Origin: Candidatus Pseudolachnospira avium
Lineage (GTDB): Bacteria; Bacillota; Clostridia; Lachnospirales; Lachnospiraceae
DNA length: 56,805 nt
Direction of reading: 5' to 3'
Assembly: GCA_904420025.1 (NCBI GenBank)
Contig: CAJFTW010000041.1
Span: 1-56,805 of the forward strand
Each line of letters begins with the position of its first letter. The stretch's first letter is position 1. The position numbers and the translations under genes are program-made. The notes beneath the pieces are model-generated. The model did no database searches. It had not been told where the DNA came from and was given only the letters and a program-made list of their open reading frames with translations. Positions 12,978-21,518 of the stretch are shown here, piece by piece.

Positions 12978-13432
12978 GTGCTTCCGCAGCCTCCTCCCAC
13001 CATCCAGGGGTAATCCAGCTCCTGGAAAATTGTGCCTACCATCAGTGCCTGGGACGGTTCATAGATGGACTGCCAGGTCTGCCAGGGGACGTAGGCCATG
13101 CCCACCTGGCGGGCATCCGGGCTGCCGGAGGAGCTGGTGGATGCCAGGGCAGCCGGGGCAGAGGCCGGAGCCGTTTGGGCAGAGGCAGGGGCTGCCATGG
13201 GGCGAATGCGCCGCCCGGGCCGATGAGGCTCCCGGCGGTTGGAGCAGCCGCAGGAATCCGGCTCCTTGCCCGGGTGAGGCGGATTGCCGGGCCGGGGCGG
13301 GGGGACCGGCCGGGAAGGGCGGCCAGGGCGTGGGGGATTTCCCGCGCCGGGTCCTGGTCCGGGTCCGCCGGGGCGCCGGCAGCCGCAGTCCTGATTGCGC
13401 CGGCGCATGGAATAATCAGGGGAATAGTTCAA
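12968..13432 (-). CDS. cotJA: Spore coat protein CotJA with Gly/Pro-rich N-terminal extension
   Basis: The conserved CotJA core is at the C-terminus: MAYVPWQTWQSIYEPSQALM and VGTIFQELDYPWMVGGGC. The first 80 or so residues are an unusual extension: CGCRRPGGPGPGPGAG, PRPGNPPHPGKEPDSCGC and an alanine/serine-rich stretch, giving 154 residues against roughly 80 for Bacillus CotJA. I start at TTG 13432, seven bases after AGAGGAGA; an upstream in-frame TTG (13468) has no binding site and lies close to the promoter. Cysteine pairs (CGC) may cross-link in the coat. Confidence 0.88.
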   Translation of the reverse strand: MNYSPDYSMRRRNQDCGCRRPGGPGPGPGAGNPPRPGRPSRPVPPPRPGNPPHPGKEPDSCGCSNRREPHRPGRRIRPMAAPASAQTAPASAPAALASTSSSGSPDARQVGMAYVPWQTWQSIYEPSQALMVGTIFQELDYPWMVGGGCGSTCR

Positions 13433-13468
13433 GGTGATTCTCCTCTCATTACGCAGGTCGTTTTGCAA

Positions 13469-13497
13469 TACTGTATGAAAAGGCCAGGCAGCTGGTG
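13469..13497 (-). promoter_or_regulatory. Sigma-K-like promoter of the cotJ operon
   Basis: Minus strand: CACC (13494-13497), 16-base spacer, CATACAGTA (13469-13477). This matches the Bacillus sigma-K consensus mACm-N16-CATAnnnTA at every fixed position. The -10 also fits sigma-E (CATACAmT, 7 of 8), but no sigma-E -35 is present. It predicts expression in the mother cell, probably late. Confidence 0.65.
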
Positions 13498-13503
13498 CCT
13501 GGC
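13478..13503 (-). terminator. Hairpin between 61-aa gene and cotJA
   Basis: GGCCAGGCA, five-base loop, TGCCTGGCC (13481-13503), followed on the minus strand by TTTT. Likely terminates the 61-codon gene; it overlaps the cotJA promoter spacer. Confidence 0.65.
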
Positions 13504-13585
13504 CCTGAAAAAAAGAAAAGATTCCGGCGGGGGAAGCGGGAGCGCTGGTTAGAAGCTGGGGCTTTAAACAAGGGCGGGATCCGGA

Positions 13586-13771
13586 TCAGGGGTTGGGATC
13601 GTCCTTTTTGCCGGAGGCAGGCAGGAATGGATACAGCTCCAGGTAGGCGCTGTATTCCTCCCGGCTCATGGGCGCGGCGGGAATCAGTCCGGTAAAGTCG
13701 GTGCTGCTGGCTGCCTGCAGGGTATCCGGCGTGGTGTTGTACTTGGTATCAATACGGTTATCGTTTTTCAT
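13586..13771 (-). CDS. Small protein upstream of cotJ operon (61 aa), unknown
   Basis: Starts MKNDNRIDTKYNTTPDTLQA behind AGGAGGT, ends YSAYLELYPFLPASGKKDDP. No signal peptide or membrane helix. Placed on the same strand just before cotJA, so a coat or spore-cortex role is plausible. A GTTTA-N17-CATGCTA sequence about 40-70 bases upstream resembles a forespore sigma-F/G promoter (one mismatch), which would separate its timing from cotJ; weak evidence. The family is not recognised. Confidence 0.75.
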   Translation of the reverse strand: MKNDNRIDTKYNTTPDTLQAASSTDFTGLIPAAPMSREEYSAYLELYPFLPASGKKDDPNP

Positions 13772-13820
13772 TTGACTTACCTCCTGGTTTTAGCATGCGC
13801 CTCCGGCAGAGAAATAAACA

Positions 13821-13850
13821 TGGACATCCATGGGAAAAACATGCTATAAT
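13821..13850 (+). promoter_or_regulatory. Promoter of mutY operon
   Basis: TGGACA (13821-13826), 18-base spacer, TATAAT (13845-13850), ending about 35 bases before mutY. Confidence 0.7.
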
Positions 13851-13885
13851 GGGGCGAGAATTTTGGGGAATAAGGATGGAAGAAA

Positions 13886-14956
13886 ATGGATAAAATTGCG
13901 TGCCTGCGGCAGGCCGCGCCGGTGCTGGCGGACTGGTACCGGGAGCATGCCCGGCCGCTTCCCTGGAGGGAGAACCCCTCTCCCTACCGGATCTGGCTTT
14001 CGGAGATTATGCTGCAGCAGACCCGTATTGAGGCGGTAAAGCCATACTTTCAGCGGTTTCTGGAGGCTCTGCCGGATATTCCCGCCTTGGCGGCAGCCCC
14101 GGAGGAGACAGTGCTGAAGCTCTGGGAGGGGCTGGGCTATTACAGCCGGGCCAGGAACCTGCAGAAGGCGGCCCAGGCCTGTGTGGAGGAGTATGGCGGG
14201 GAGCTGCCTGCGGACTATGAGCGGCTGCGGAAGCTGCCGGGAATCGGGAACTACACGGCTGGAGCCATTGCCTCCATTGCCTGGGGGCAGCCGGTACCTG
14301 CGGTGGACGGCAATGTACTGCGGGTGCTGGCCCGGCTGTTTGCGGATGGTGCGGATATCCGGCGTCCCCAGGTCAAGCGGGAGGCAGAGGAGCAGATCCG
14401 GGCCATCCTGCCGGAGGTGGCGCCGGGGGATTTTAACCAGGGCATTATGGAACTGGGGGAGACGATCTGTATCCCTGGAGGTGTCCCCCTGTGCGGGGAC
14501 TGCCCTTGGAGGGAGTTCTGCCAGGCGCGGAAGCAGGGAACGGTGGAGCAGTTCCCAGTGAAGTCGCCTCCCAAGCCCCGGCGGGTTGAGAAGCGGACGG
14601 TGCTCCGGCTGGAGGCGGGGCACCGTGTGGCTATCCGCAGGCGGCCTTCCAAGGGGCTTTTGGCAGGCCTTTATGAATTTCCTGCCGTGGAGGGCTGGTG
14701 GACGGAGGAACAGATCCGGCAGTGGCTGGAAGGCCAGGGCGCTGCGGTGCTTACAGTGGAAGAGCTGGGCCAGGCCAAACACATTTTTTCCCATGTGGAG
14801 TGGGAGATGACGGGGTACCGGATCCGGCTGGCCCGGGAACTGGCCGGAGAATGGGTGTTTGTACCCTGGGAGGAGCTGCGGGAACATTATCCGCTGCCCA
14901 CGGCCCTGCGGGCATACTGGGATCCAAAGAAAGAGAACGAGGGAGAGTCGATATGA
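13886..14956 (+). CDS. mutY: A/G-specific adenine DNA glycosylase
   Basis: Removes adenine mispaired with 8-oxoguanine. 356 residues: catalytic-core WLSEIMLQQTRIEAVKPYF, helix-hairpin-helix LPGIGNYTAGAIASIAW (about 115-131), the catalytic aspartate in AVDGNVLRVLAR, and the [4Fe-4S] loop C-x6-C-x2-C-x5-C (CIPGGVPLCGDCPWREFC). The C-terminal NUDIX-like domain from about 235 (RVEKRTVLRLEAGH, SKGLLAGLYEFPAVEG, AKHIFSHVEWEMTG) recognises 8-oxoG. The stop overlaps the start of the lipid-kinase gene (ATATGA), so the two form an operon. Confidence 0.97.
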   Translation: MDKIACLRQAAPVLADWYREHARPLPWRENPSPYRIWLSEIMLQQTRIEAVKPYFQRFLEALPDIPALAAAPEETVLKLWEGLGYYSRARNLQKAAQACVEEYGGELPADYERLRKLPGIGNYTAGAIASIAWGQPVPAVDGNVLRVLARLFADGADIRRPQVKREAEEQIRAILPEVAPGDFNQGIMELGETICIPGGVPLCGDCPWREFCQARKQGTVEQFPVKSPPKPRRVEKRTVLRLEAGHRVAIRRRPSKGLLAGLYEFPAVEGWWTEEQIRQWLEGQGAAVLTVEELGQAKHIFSHVEWEMTGYRIRLARELAGEWVFVPWEELREHYPLPTALRAYWDPKKENEGESI

Positions 14957-15846
14957 AAAAGCTTTTGTTTATCTACAATCCTTTTGCAGGCAAATCCAAA
15001 ATCCGCGGAAAAGTCTCGGATATTCTCAGCCGCTTTATCCGGGCCGGCTACCGGGTGGAAGTCTATGTGACCCAGGCTGCCGGGGAGGCCACCCAGGTGG
15101 CCAGCAAACGGGGCGGAAGCTTTCCTCTGCTGGTCTGCAGCGGCGGGGACGGTACCCTCAATGAGGTGATCAGCGGCTTGATGCGCCTGTCTCCGGAGAA
15201 ACGCCCGGCTCTGGGATATATTCCGGCAGGAACCACCAACGACTTTGCCCGCACCCTGGGACTGCCGGGGGATTTGGTGAAAGCGGCCAAGGTGGCAGTG
15301 ACTGGCAAGCCGTTCCCGGTGGATATTGGCCAGGCCAATGGCGCCTATTTCAACTATGTGTTTGGCTTTGGCGCTTTTACCGCTGTCTCCTATGAGACTC
15401 CTCAGGAGCTGAAAAAGGTTTTGGGACATCAGGCCTATCTGCTGGAGGGCGCCCGCAGCCTGATGAACCTGAAGCGCTATCCCATGCGGATGGCCTGGGA
15501 GGACGGTGAGATTGAGGGGAATTTCCTCTTTGGAGGTGTCAGCAATTCTCTGAGTGTGGCTGGCATCAAAGGACTCTGGGGGGAGGATATTCAGCTGAAC
15601 GATGGAAAGTTTGAGGTGACGCTGATCCGGGAACCGGAGACCCTGCGGGAGTGGACGGAGCTGATGGCGGCTCTTCTGGCCAAGGATGACCGGTCTTCTT
15701 CCGTGCTCCACTTTAAGACCAGTTGGATTCAGTTCCACGGAGAAGAAGAAATCCGCTGGGTAAAAGATGGGGAATTTGCCGGTTCCTGGCAGGATGTGGA
15801 GCTTCATGTGGTGCACACACCGTTGTCCATTGTCAAAACGGAGTGA
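14953..15846 (+). CDS. Diacylglycerol kinase-family lipid kinase (YegS/DgkB type)
   Basis: 297 residues. Start at 14953, overlapping the mutY stop, with GAGGGAGAG upstream. DAGK catalytic domain: FIYNPFAGKSKIRGK, the nucleotide-binding SGGDGTLNEVISGL (about 64-77), and IPAGTTNDFARTLGLP. C-terminal beta-sandwich half: GFGAFTAVSYETP, LFGGVSNSLSVAG. Phosphorylates diacylglycerol or a related lipid at the membrane face, recycling diacylglycerol from lipoteichoic-acid synthesis. DgkB and YegS cannot be told apart by eye. Confidence 0.92.
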   Translation: MKKLLFIYNPFAGKSKIRGKVSDILSRFIRAGYRVEVYVTQAAGEATQVASKRGGSFPLLVCSGGDGTLNEVISGLMRLSPEKRPALGYIPAGTTNDFARTLGLPGDLVKAAKVAVTGKPFPVDIGQANGAYFNYVFGFGAFTAVSYETPQELKKVLGHQAYLLEGARSLMNLKRYPMRMAWEDGEIEGNFLFGGVSNSLSVAGIKGLWGEDIQLNDGKFEVTLIREPETLREWTELMAALLAKDDRSSSVLHFKTSWIQFHGEEEIRWVKDGEFAGSWQDVELHVVHTPLSIVKTE

Positions 15847-15884
15847 TTTTAGAAAAATTTTAGGAGAAAACTGCTCTTTGCGTG

Positions 15885-15913
15885 TTTACATTTTTGGCGT
15901 TATCCTGTATAAT
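15885..15913 (+). promoter_or_regulatory. Promoter of rpoD
   Basis: TTTACA (15885-15890), 17-base spacer, TATAAT (15908-15913). The leader holds a hairpin GATCTTCCC / GGGGAAGAT (about 15939-15966) before the ribosome binding site. Confidence 0.85.
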
Positions 15914-16007
15914 CTAAGTTCAAGGTGAAGCCCGGGGTAGATCTTCCCGCATTTTAGGGGAAGATGTGTCTCCGAGCTGTTTGGTGCTTTCAGAAAGGAT
16001 GCTTACA

Positions 16008-17135
16008 GTGGAAAAAGACAATTTCATGGAAAAATTGAAGAAGCTGGTAGAGCTGGGGAAATCCAAAAACAACACGTTGGACATCAATGATATTAATGAT
16101 TTCTTCACCGGCGTGACACTGTCTGAAGAACAACTGGAGAATATCTACAACTACCTGGAAAGCCAGAATATAGACGTACTTCGCGTAATGACGGACGACC
16201 CTACTCCCATGGAAACTACCATCCTGGAGGAGGATGACGATGATTTCGTCATGAGCGGTGAGGAGGAAGAGGATATTGATCTGGACGCCATTGACCTCCT
16301 GGATGGCATTGGCACGGAGGATCCGGTTCGGATGTATCTGAAGGAGATCGGCACGGTGCCCCTTCTGACGGCGGAGGAGGAGCTGGAGCTGGCCAAGCGG
16401 AAATCCGAGGGGGATCAGGAGGCCAAGGAGCGGCTGATTGAGGCCAACCTGCGCCTGGTGGTCAGCATTGCCAAGCGGTACACCGGCCGGGGCATGAGCT
16501 TCCTGGATCTGGTACAGGAGGGCAACCTGGGACTGATCAAGGGAGTGGAGAAATTTGACTATACCAAGGGATATAAGCTGAGCACCTATGCCACCTGGTG
16601 GATCCGCCAGTCGGTGACCCGGGCGTTGGCCGATCAGGCCCGCACCATTCGGGTGCCGGTACATATGGTGGAGACCATCAACAAGATGTCTAAAATGCAG
16701 CGTAAGTTGACCCTGGAGCTGGGCTATGAGCCTTCGGTCAGTGAACTGGCTGCCGCCCTGGATATGTCCGAAGAAAAGGTGATGGAGATCATGCAGATTG
16801 CCCGGGAGCCTGCTTCCCTGGAGACGCCCATCGGTGAGGAGGACGACTCCAACCTGGGCGATTTTGTGGCAGACAGCAATGCGGTGACGCCGGAGGGCAA
16901 CGTGGAATCGGTGATGCTCCGGGAGCATATAGATGTACTTCTGGATGATCTGAAAGACCGGGAGAAGCAGGTGGTGATCCTGCGTTTCGGCCTGGAGGAT
17001 GGCCATCCCAGGACCCTGGAGGAAGTGGGAAAAGAGTTTAACGTGACCCGGGAGCGGATCCGCCAGATTGAGGCCAAGGCTCTGCGGAAGCTGCGCAATC
17101 CGGTGCGCAGCAAGCGGATTCGGGATTTCCTGTAA
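16008..17135 (+). CDS. rpoD: RNA polymerase primary sigma factor SigA/RpoD
   Basis: 375 residues. Region 1.1 is short and acidic ([18 protein letters not shown] ... [14 protein letters not shown]). Region 1.2 [20 protein letters not shown], region 2 [20 protein letters not shown] and [20 protein letters not shown] (the -10 reading helix), region 3, and region 4 with [20 protein letters not shown] (-35 recognition). Start GTG 16008 is chosen for AAAGG nine bases upstream and because the family begins here; longer in-frame starts lack support. No dnaG upstream, unlike many Firmicutes. Confidence 0.98.
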   Translation: MEKDNFMEKLKKLVELGKSKNNTLDINDINDFFTGVTLSEEQLENIYNYLESQNIDVLRVMTDDPTPMETTILEEDDDDFVMSGEEEEDIDLDAIDLLDGIGTEDPVRMYLKEIGTVPLLTAEEELELAKRKSEGDQEAKERLIEANLRLVVSIAKRYTGRGMSFLDLVQEGNLGLIKGVEKFDYTKGYKLSTYATWWIRQSVTRALADQARTIRVPVHMVETINKMSKMQRKLTLELGYEPSVSELAAALDMSEEKVMEIMQIAREPASLETPIGEEDDSNLGDFVADSNAVTPEGNVESVMLREHIDVLLDDLKDREKQVVILRFGLEDGHPRTLEEVGKEFNVTRERIRQIEAKALRKLRNPVRSKRIRDFL

Positions 17136-17190
17136 AGGAAATCCTGGCGTGCAGCAAGTGAAATTATTTGCTGAATAGTTGAAAAAGCAA

Positions 17191-17235
17191 AAGCGCTGTC
17201 AGAGGAACTTTCCATCTGACGGCGCTTTTTGTTTC
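17191..17235. terminator. Bidirectional terminator, rpoD / ABC-F
   Basis: AAGCGCTGTCAGA pairs with TCTGACGGCGCTT; TTTTT follows on the plus strand and a T-rich run on the minus strand, serving both convergent genes. Confidence 0.85.
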
Positions 17236-17304
17236 AGTGCGCAGGAAATCTATTCTTGGTAAAACAAAACATGCCCTAAGGATCCTGCTGCAGAGGAGTA
17301 GGGA

Positions 17305-18939
17305 TCAGTCCTCCCCCTCTTCTTTCTGGGCGGTGTATACCTGGCGCTTCATGGCCATCTCGTCGTTTGCCAGATACTCGTCGTAGGTGGTGATCTTGTC
17401 GATCAGCTTGCCGTTCACCAGCTCCATGATCCGGTTGGCCGTGGTCTGGACAATCTGGTGGTCCCGGGAGGAGAAGATCATAACCCCCGGGAACTTGATC
17501 ATGCCGTTGTTCAGGGCGGTGATGGACTCCATGTCCAGGTGGTTGGTGGGCTCGTCAAAGAGCAGTACGTTGGCCCCGGAGATCATCATCTTGGACAGCA
17601 TGCACCGGACCCGCTCGCCTCCGGAGAGCACGTTGATCTTTTTCACCCCGTCCTCGCCGGCAAAGAGCATACGGCCCAGGAAGCCCCGGACATAGGTTAC
17701 GTCCTTCACCGGGGAGTAGCCGGTGAGCCACTCGGTGATGGTCAGATCCTGCTGGAATTCCTGGGTGCTGTCCTTGGGGAAATAGGCCTGGGAGGTGGTG
17801 ACGCCCCATTTGTAGCTGCCCTCATCCGGCTCCAGCTCGCCCATGAGAATCTGGAACAGGGTGGTCTTGGCCAGCTCATCGGAGCCCACCAGGGCTACCT
17901 TATCGTCATGACCTAGGATAAAGGACACATCGTCCAGCACCTTGACCCCGTCCACCGTCTTGGACAGGTGGCTTACCTCCAGCACCTCGTTGCCGATGGT
18001 CCGGTCCGGCCGGAAGTCAATGTAGGGGTATTTCCGGCTGGAGGGGCGGATCTCATCCAGCTCAATTTTCTCCAGTGCCCGCTTCCGGGATGTGGCCTGG
18101 CGGGATTTGGAGGCGTTGGCGGAGAACCGTTGGATGAATTCCTGCAGCTCCTTGATCTTTTCCTCTTTCTTTTTATTGGCTTCCTTCATCTGGCGGATCA
18201 TCAGCTGGCTGGACTCGTACCAGAAATCATAGTTGCCGGCGTACAGCTGGATCTTGCCGTAGTCGATGTCCGCAATCTGGGTGCAGACCTTGTTCAGGAA
18301 GTAGCGGTCGTGGGAGACCACAATCACCGTGTTCTCAAAGTTGATGAGGAACTCCTCCAGCCAGGCGATGGCGGCCAGGTCCAGGTGGTTGGTGGGCTCA
18401 TCCAAAAGCAGGATGTCCGGGTTGCCGAACAGGGCCTGGGCCAGCAGCACCTTCACACGGTCGGAGCCGGTCAGCTCCCGCATCAGCTTGGAGTGGAGAT
18501 CCGTCTCTACTCCAAGGCCATTTAAGAGGATGGCCGCGTCCGACTCCGCCTCCCAGCCGTTCATATTGGCAAATTCTGCCTCCAGCTCACTGGCGCGGAT
18601 GCCGTCCTCGTCTGTAAAGTCCTCCTTGGCGTAGAGGGCTTCCTTCTCCTTCATAATCTCCACCAGGCGCGGGTTGCCCAGCATGACCACGTCCAGGACC
18701 ACCTGATCCTCGTACTGGAAGTGATCCTGCTTCAGGAAGGAGAGGCGCTCCCCGGGGGAGATGATCACCTCGCCCTTGGTGGGCTCCAGCTCTCCGGTGA
18801 GAATCCGGAGAAAGGTGGATTTTCCGGCGCCGTTGGCACCAATGAGGCCGTAGCAGTGGCCCGGCACAAATTTTACGTTGACATCTTCAAACAATGCGGT
18901 TTTCCCAAAGCGCAGAGTCACATTGCTGGCTTGAATCAT
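17305..18939 (-). CDS. ABC-F family ATPase (YbiT-like ribosome-associated)
   Basis: 544 residues, two ABC cassettes with no membrane domain, joined by a charged linker (MKEANKKKEEKIKELQEFIQ, about 245-290), as in ABC-F proteins that bind the ribosomal E site. Cassette 1: Walker A GANGAGKST, Walker B LLLDEPTNHLD. Cassette 2: Walker B LLFDEPTNHLD and signature LSGGERVR. Two departures: the cassette-1 signature is LTGSDRVK rather than LSGGE, and the cassette-2 P-loop is GSDELAKTT rather than GxxGxGKST. I recall similar variants in Clostridia YbiT-type proteins. Follows the nucleotidyltransferase gene with a 25-bp gap. Confidence 0.93.
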   Translation of the reverse strand: MIQASNVTLRFGKTALFEDVNVKFVPGHCYGLIGANGAGKSTFLRILTGELEPTKGEVIISPGERLSFLKQDHFQYEDQVVLDVVMLGNPRLVEIMKEKEALYAKEDFTDEDGIRASELEAEFANMNGWEAESDAAILLNGLGVETDLHSKLMRELTGSDRVKVLLAQALFGNPDILLLDEPTNHLDLAAIAWLEEFLINFENTVIVVSHDRYFLNKVCTQIADIDYGKIQLYAGNYDFWYESSQLMIRQMKEANKKKEEKIKELQEFIQRFSANASKSRQATSRKRALEKIELDEIRPSSRKYPYIDFRPDRTIGNEVLEVSHLSKTVDGVKVLDDVSFILGHDDKVALVGSDELAKTTLFQILMGELEPDEGSYKWGVTTSQAYFPKDSTQEFQQDLTITEWLTGYSPVKDVTYVRGFLGRMLFAGEDGVKKINVLSGGERVRCMLSKMMISGANVLLFDEPTNHLDMESITALNNGMIKFPGVMIFSSRDHQIVQTTANRIMELVNGKLIDKITTYDEYLANDEMAMKRQVYTAQKEEGED

Positions 18940-18964
18940 AGAATGTTTGGTTCCTTTCTGATTA

Positions 18965-19879
18965 TTAGAATTCCTCCGGGTAAAGCCCCCGGGCTTTCAT
19001 ATCCGCAATGGCCTGGACCACCTGGGGCTTATCCTCCTGGTAGGTGACGCCGTACCATTTGTCGGCCGTTTTCAGCACCTGTACCGTGGCCTTGCCTTCA
19101 TCCAGGAGCTCGTGGACCACCGTGGGAATATAGTATTCGCATTTCAGCGGATTCCGGGGCAGGTTCTGCTCCAGGAAAGCGGAAAAACGCTCCTCCGCCT
19201 CCCGGAGAAAGTTCCGGGAAAAGCCCCACATGTTCATGGATACCGGCGTATCCCCCGGCAGGGAAGTCCAGGTGGCGCCGTCATCCTCCGTGTAGGCCGG
19301 CGTGCCGTCCCGCCAGGCAATGCGGGTGCGCTCGGTAATATCCCGGAGAAGCCCCTGGCTGTCTGCGGAGCACACCCCCCGGGAGACATAGCCGTTTTCC
19401 GTCAGAGTGTTCTCCAGCCGGTATCCGCCCATGGCAAAGTGGTACTGGGTATCATCCTCCGTCTCCGTAAGGAAACGGTACAGGTCACGGAAAGCCTGTT
19501 TGCCGTAGTAATCGTCGGCGTTGATGGCCACAAAGGGGCCTTTTACCTGGAGGCGGCAGCTGAGCAGTGCGTGGGCGGTACCCCAGGGCTTCACCCGGCC
19601 TTCCGGTACGGAAAAGCCCGCCGGCAGATCCTCCAGCCGCTGGTACACGTAGGCGGTGTCCATGGTACGGGAGACACGGCGGCCGATTCCCTGGCGGAAC
19701 GCTTCCTGAAATTCCTCCTTGATAATGAAAACCACCTTTTCAAATCCTGCTTCCCGGGCATCATAGACGGAAAAATCCATCAGAATATGCCCCTGGGAAT
19801 CCATGGGATCCATCTGCTTCAGGCCGCCGTAGCGGCTTCCCATGCCGGCGGCCATAATCACAAGACACGGTTTTTCCAT
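18965..19879 (-). CDS. Nucleotidyltransferase (sugar-1-phosphate type)
   Basis: 304 residues. Rossmann-like start LVIMAAGMGSRYGGLKQMDP is the nucleotide-binding signature of NTP transferases such as GalU/RfbA; VAINADDYYGKQAFRDLYRF carries the metal-binding aspartates. No LbH acyltransferase tail. Substrate cannot be read from sequence; a uridylyl- or thymidylyl-transferase in sugar activation or a cytidylyltransferase is possible. Start 19879 follows GAGGAGGAAT. In operon with the ABC-F gene. Confidence 0.85.
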   Translation of the reverse strand: MEKPCLVIMAAGMGSRYGGLKQMDPMDSQGHILMDFSVYDAREAGFEKVVFIIKEEFQEAFRQGIGRRVSRTMDTAYVYQRLEDLPAGFSVPEGRVKPWGTAHALLSCRLQVKGPFVAINADDYYGKQAFRDLYRFLTETEDDTQYHFAMGGYRLENTLTENGYVSRGVCSADSQGLLRDITERTRIAWRDGTPAYTEDDGATWTSLPGDTPVSMNMWGFSRNFLREAEERFSAFLEQNLPRNPLKCEYYIPTVVHELLDEGKATVQVLKTADKWYGVTYQEDKPQVVQAIADMKARGLYPEEF

Positions 19880-19966
19880 CGGTATTCCTCCTCGTACAGT
19901 ATGCGGTTATTTTTTATATCCTAACAGAGTGTAGCATCTTCTGGAAGAAATGTCAAAATAAAATGC

Positions 19967-19995
19967 GTATGAACCGGCATAAAACGGCCATACTA
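19967..19995 (+). promoter_or_regulatory. Sigma-G-like (forespore) promoter of spoVAD
   Basis: GTATG (19967-19971), 17-base spacer, CATACTA (19989-19995), fitting the sigma-F/G pattern gHATR-N17/18-CATnHTA. Known spoVA operons are sigma-G dependent. Confidence 0.65.
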
Positions 19996-20042
19996 GCCAG
20001 AGAGGAGCGTGGGAAGCACGCCAAGATCAAGGAAAGGACTAG

Positions 20043-21053
20043 ATGGCCATGATGCAGGGTAAAGCGAGCATCCGCTTTCAGAACCCGCCTCACATTCTGG
20101 GGGCCGGTTCCGTGGTGGGGGAGAAGGAAGGTCAGGGGCCGCTGGGCCCGCTGTTTGACGAGGTGGAGGCAGACCCCATGTGCGGTCAGGACAACTGGGA
20201 GGCGGCGGAGAGCTACCTCCAAACCCGGGCAGCGCAGCTGGCCTTGCAGAATGCCGGCTGCACCAGCGGAGACATCCGGTATCTCTTTGCCGGGGATCTG
20301 CTGGGGCAGTTGATTGCCACCTCCTTTGGCCTGAAAAATCTGGAGATCCCGCTGTTTGGCCTCTACGGTGCCTGCTCCACCATGGGGGAGGCCCTGAGCC
20401 TGGCGGCCATGGCGGTGGACGGCGGCTATGCGGAGAAAACCATGGCCCTGGCCTCCAGCCATTTTGCCTCTGCGGAAAAGCAGTTCCGCTTCCCCCTGGC
20501 TTACGGGAACCAGCGCCCCTACTCGGCCACCTGGACCGTCACCGGCTGCGGGGCGGTGGTGCTGGGGCGGGGCTGCGGCAAGGTGCGGATTGCCGGCATT
20601 ACCACCGGCAAGATTGTGGACCTGGGGGTGAAGGACTCCATGAACATGGGGGCCGCCATGGCCCCGGCAGCTGCGGATCTGGTGATGCAGAACCTGATTG
20701 ATTTTGATGTGACACCGGAGTATTACGACAAGGTGATTACCGGGGATCTGGGAACCATTGGCCAGCGGGCGCTGCTGGACCTGCTGAAGGAGGAGGGGGT
20801 GAACCTGGAAGGGGATCACATGGACTGCGGGATTGAGATTTTTGACCCGGAAACCCAGGATACCCACGCCGGAGGAAGCGGCTGCGGCTGCTCGGCGGTG
20901 ACGCTGTGTACGAAGATCCTCCGGGAGCTGACCCAGGGCCATTGGCGGCGGGTGCTGTTCATTCCCACCGGCGCCCTTTTGTCCCAGACCAGCTTCAATG
21001 AGGGGCAGACGATCCCGGGGATTGCCCACGGGGTGATTCTGGAAAGGGTGTGA
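20043..21053 (+). CDS. spoVAD: Stage V sporulation protein AD
   Basis: 336 residues, thiolase-like fold: LFGLYGACSTMGEALSLAAM, RPYSATWTVTGCGAVVLGRG, GDLGTIGQRALLDLLK, and HAGGSGCGCSAVTL. It binds dipicolinic acid and, with the other SpoVA proteins, moves calcium-dipicolinate into the forespore and out at germination. Start 20043 follows AGGAAAGG. Only AD and AE are here; AC is not adjacent, whereas it often precedes AD. A sigma-G-like promoter lies upstream. Confidence 0.97.
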   Translation: MAMMQGKASIRFQNPPHILGAGSVVGEKEGQGPLGPLFDEVEADPMCGQDNWEAAESYLQTRAAQLALQNAGCTSGDIRYLFAGDLLGQLIATSFGLKNLEIPLFGLYGACSTMGEALSLAAMAVDGGYAEKTMALASSHFASAEKQFRFPLAYGNQRPYSATWTVTGCGAVVLGRGCGKVRIAGITTGKIVDLGVKDSMNMGAAMAPAAADLVMQNLIDFDVTPEYYDKVITGDLGTIGQRALLDLLKEEGVNLEGDHMDCGIEIFDPETQDTHAGGSGCGCSAVTLCTKILRELTQGHWRRVLFIPTGALLSQTSFNEGQTIPGIAHGVILERV

Positions 21054-21057
21054 GTGT

Positions 21058-21414
21058 ATGGATTATGTGAAAGCATTTTTGGTGGGAGGCGTCATCTGCG
21101 GCCTGGTGCAGATTTTGATGGACAAGACCAAGCTGATGCCGGGGCGGATTATGGTTCTGCTGGTGGTCACCGGCGCGGTGCTGGGGGCCCTGGGCCTGTA
21201 CCAGCCCTTCCTGGACTGGGCCGGCAGCGGCGCCGGCGTCCCCTTGCTTGGCTTTGGCAATACCCTGTGGAAGGGCGTTAAGAAGGCCCTGGATGAAAAG
21301 GGGCTTCTGGGGCTGTTCACCGGGGGACTCACCGCCAGCGCCGCCGGCATCTGCGCGGCGCTGGTCTTTGGCTTCCTGGGGGCTTTGATCTTTAAGCCCA
21401 AGATGAAAAAATAG
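21058..21414 (+). CDS. spoVAE: Stage V sporulation protein AE
   Basis: 118 residues, membrane protein of the SpoVAEb type: YVKAFLVGGVICGLVQILMD, MVLLVVTGAVLGALGLYQ, GLFTGGLTASAAGICAALVF. Three to four helices, part of the dipicolinate channel with SpoVAC. Begins four bases after spoVAD, with GGAAAGGGTG as binding site. Confidence 0.94.
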   Translation: MDYVKAFLVGGVICGLVQILMDKTKLMPGRIMVLLVVTGAVLGALGLYQPFLDWAGSGAGVPLLGFGNTLWKGVKKALDEKGLLGLFTGGLTASAAGICAALVFGFLGALIFKPKMKK

Positions 21415-21474
21415 ATAGGATATTTCAAGCGGAGTCTGCTTTTTCATGGGACACTGCTTTTAATATAAATTTTA

Positions 21475-21503
21475 GGAGACTCCTGCCGGCGGCGGGAGTC
21501 TCC
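21475..21503. terminator. Hairpin between spoVAE and corA
   Basis: GGAGACTCCTGCCG / CGGGAGTCTCC with a short loop; T-rich on both sides but without a long T-tract. Serves convergent transcription. Confidence 0.6.
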
Positions 21504-21518
21504 TTGTATGCGGGAGGT

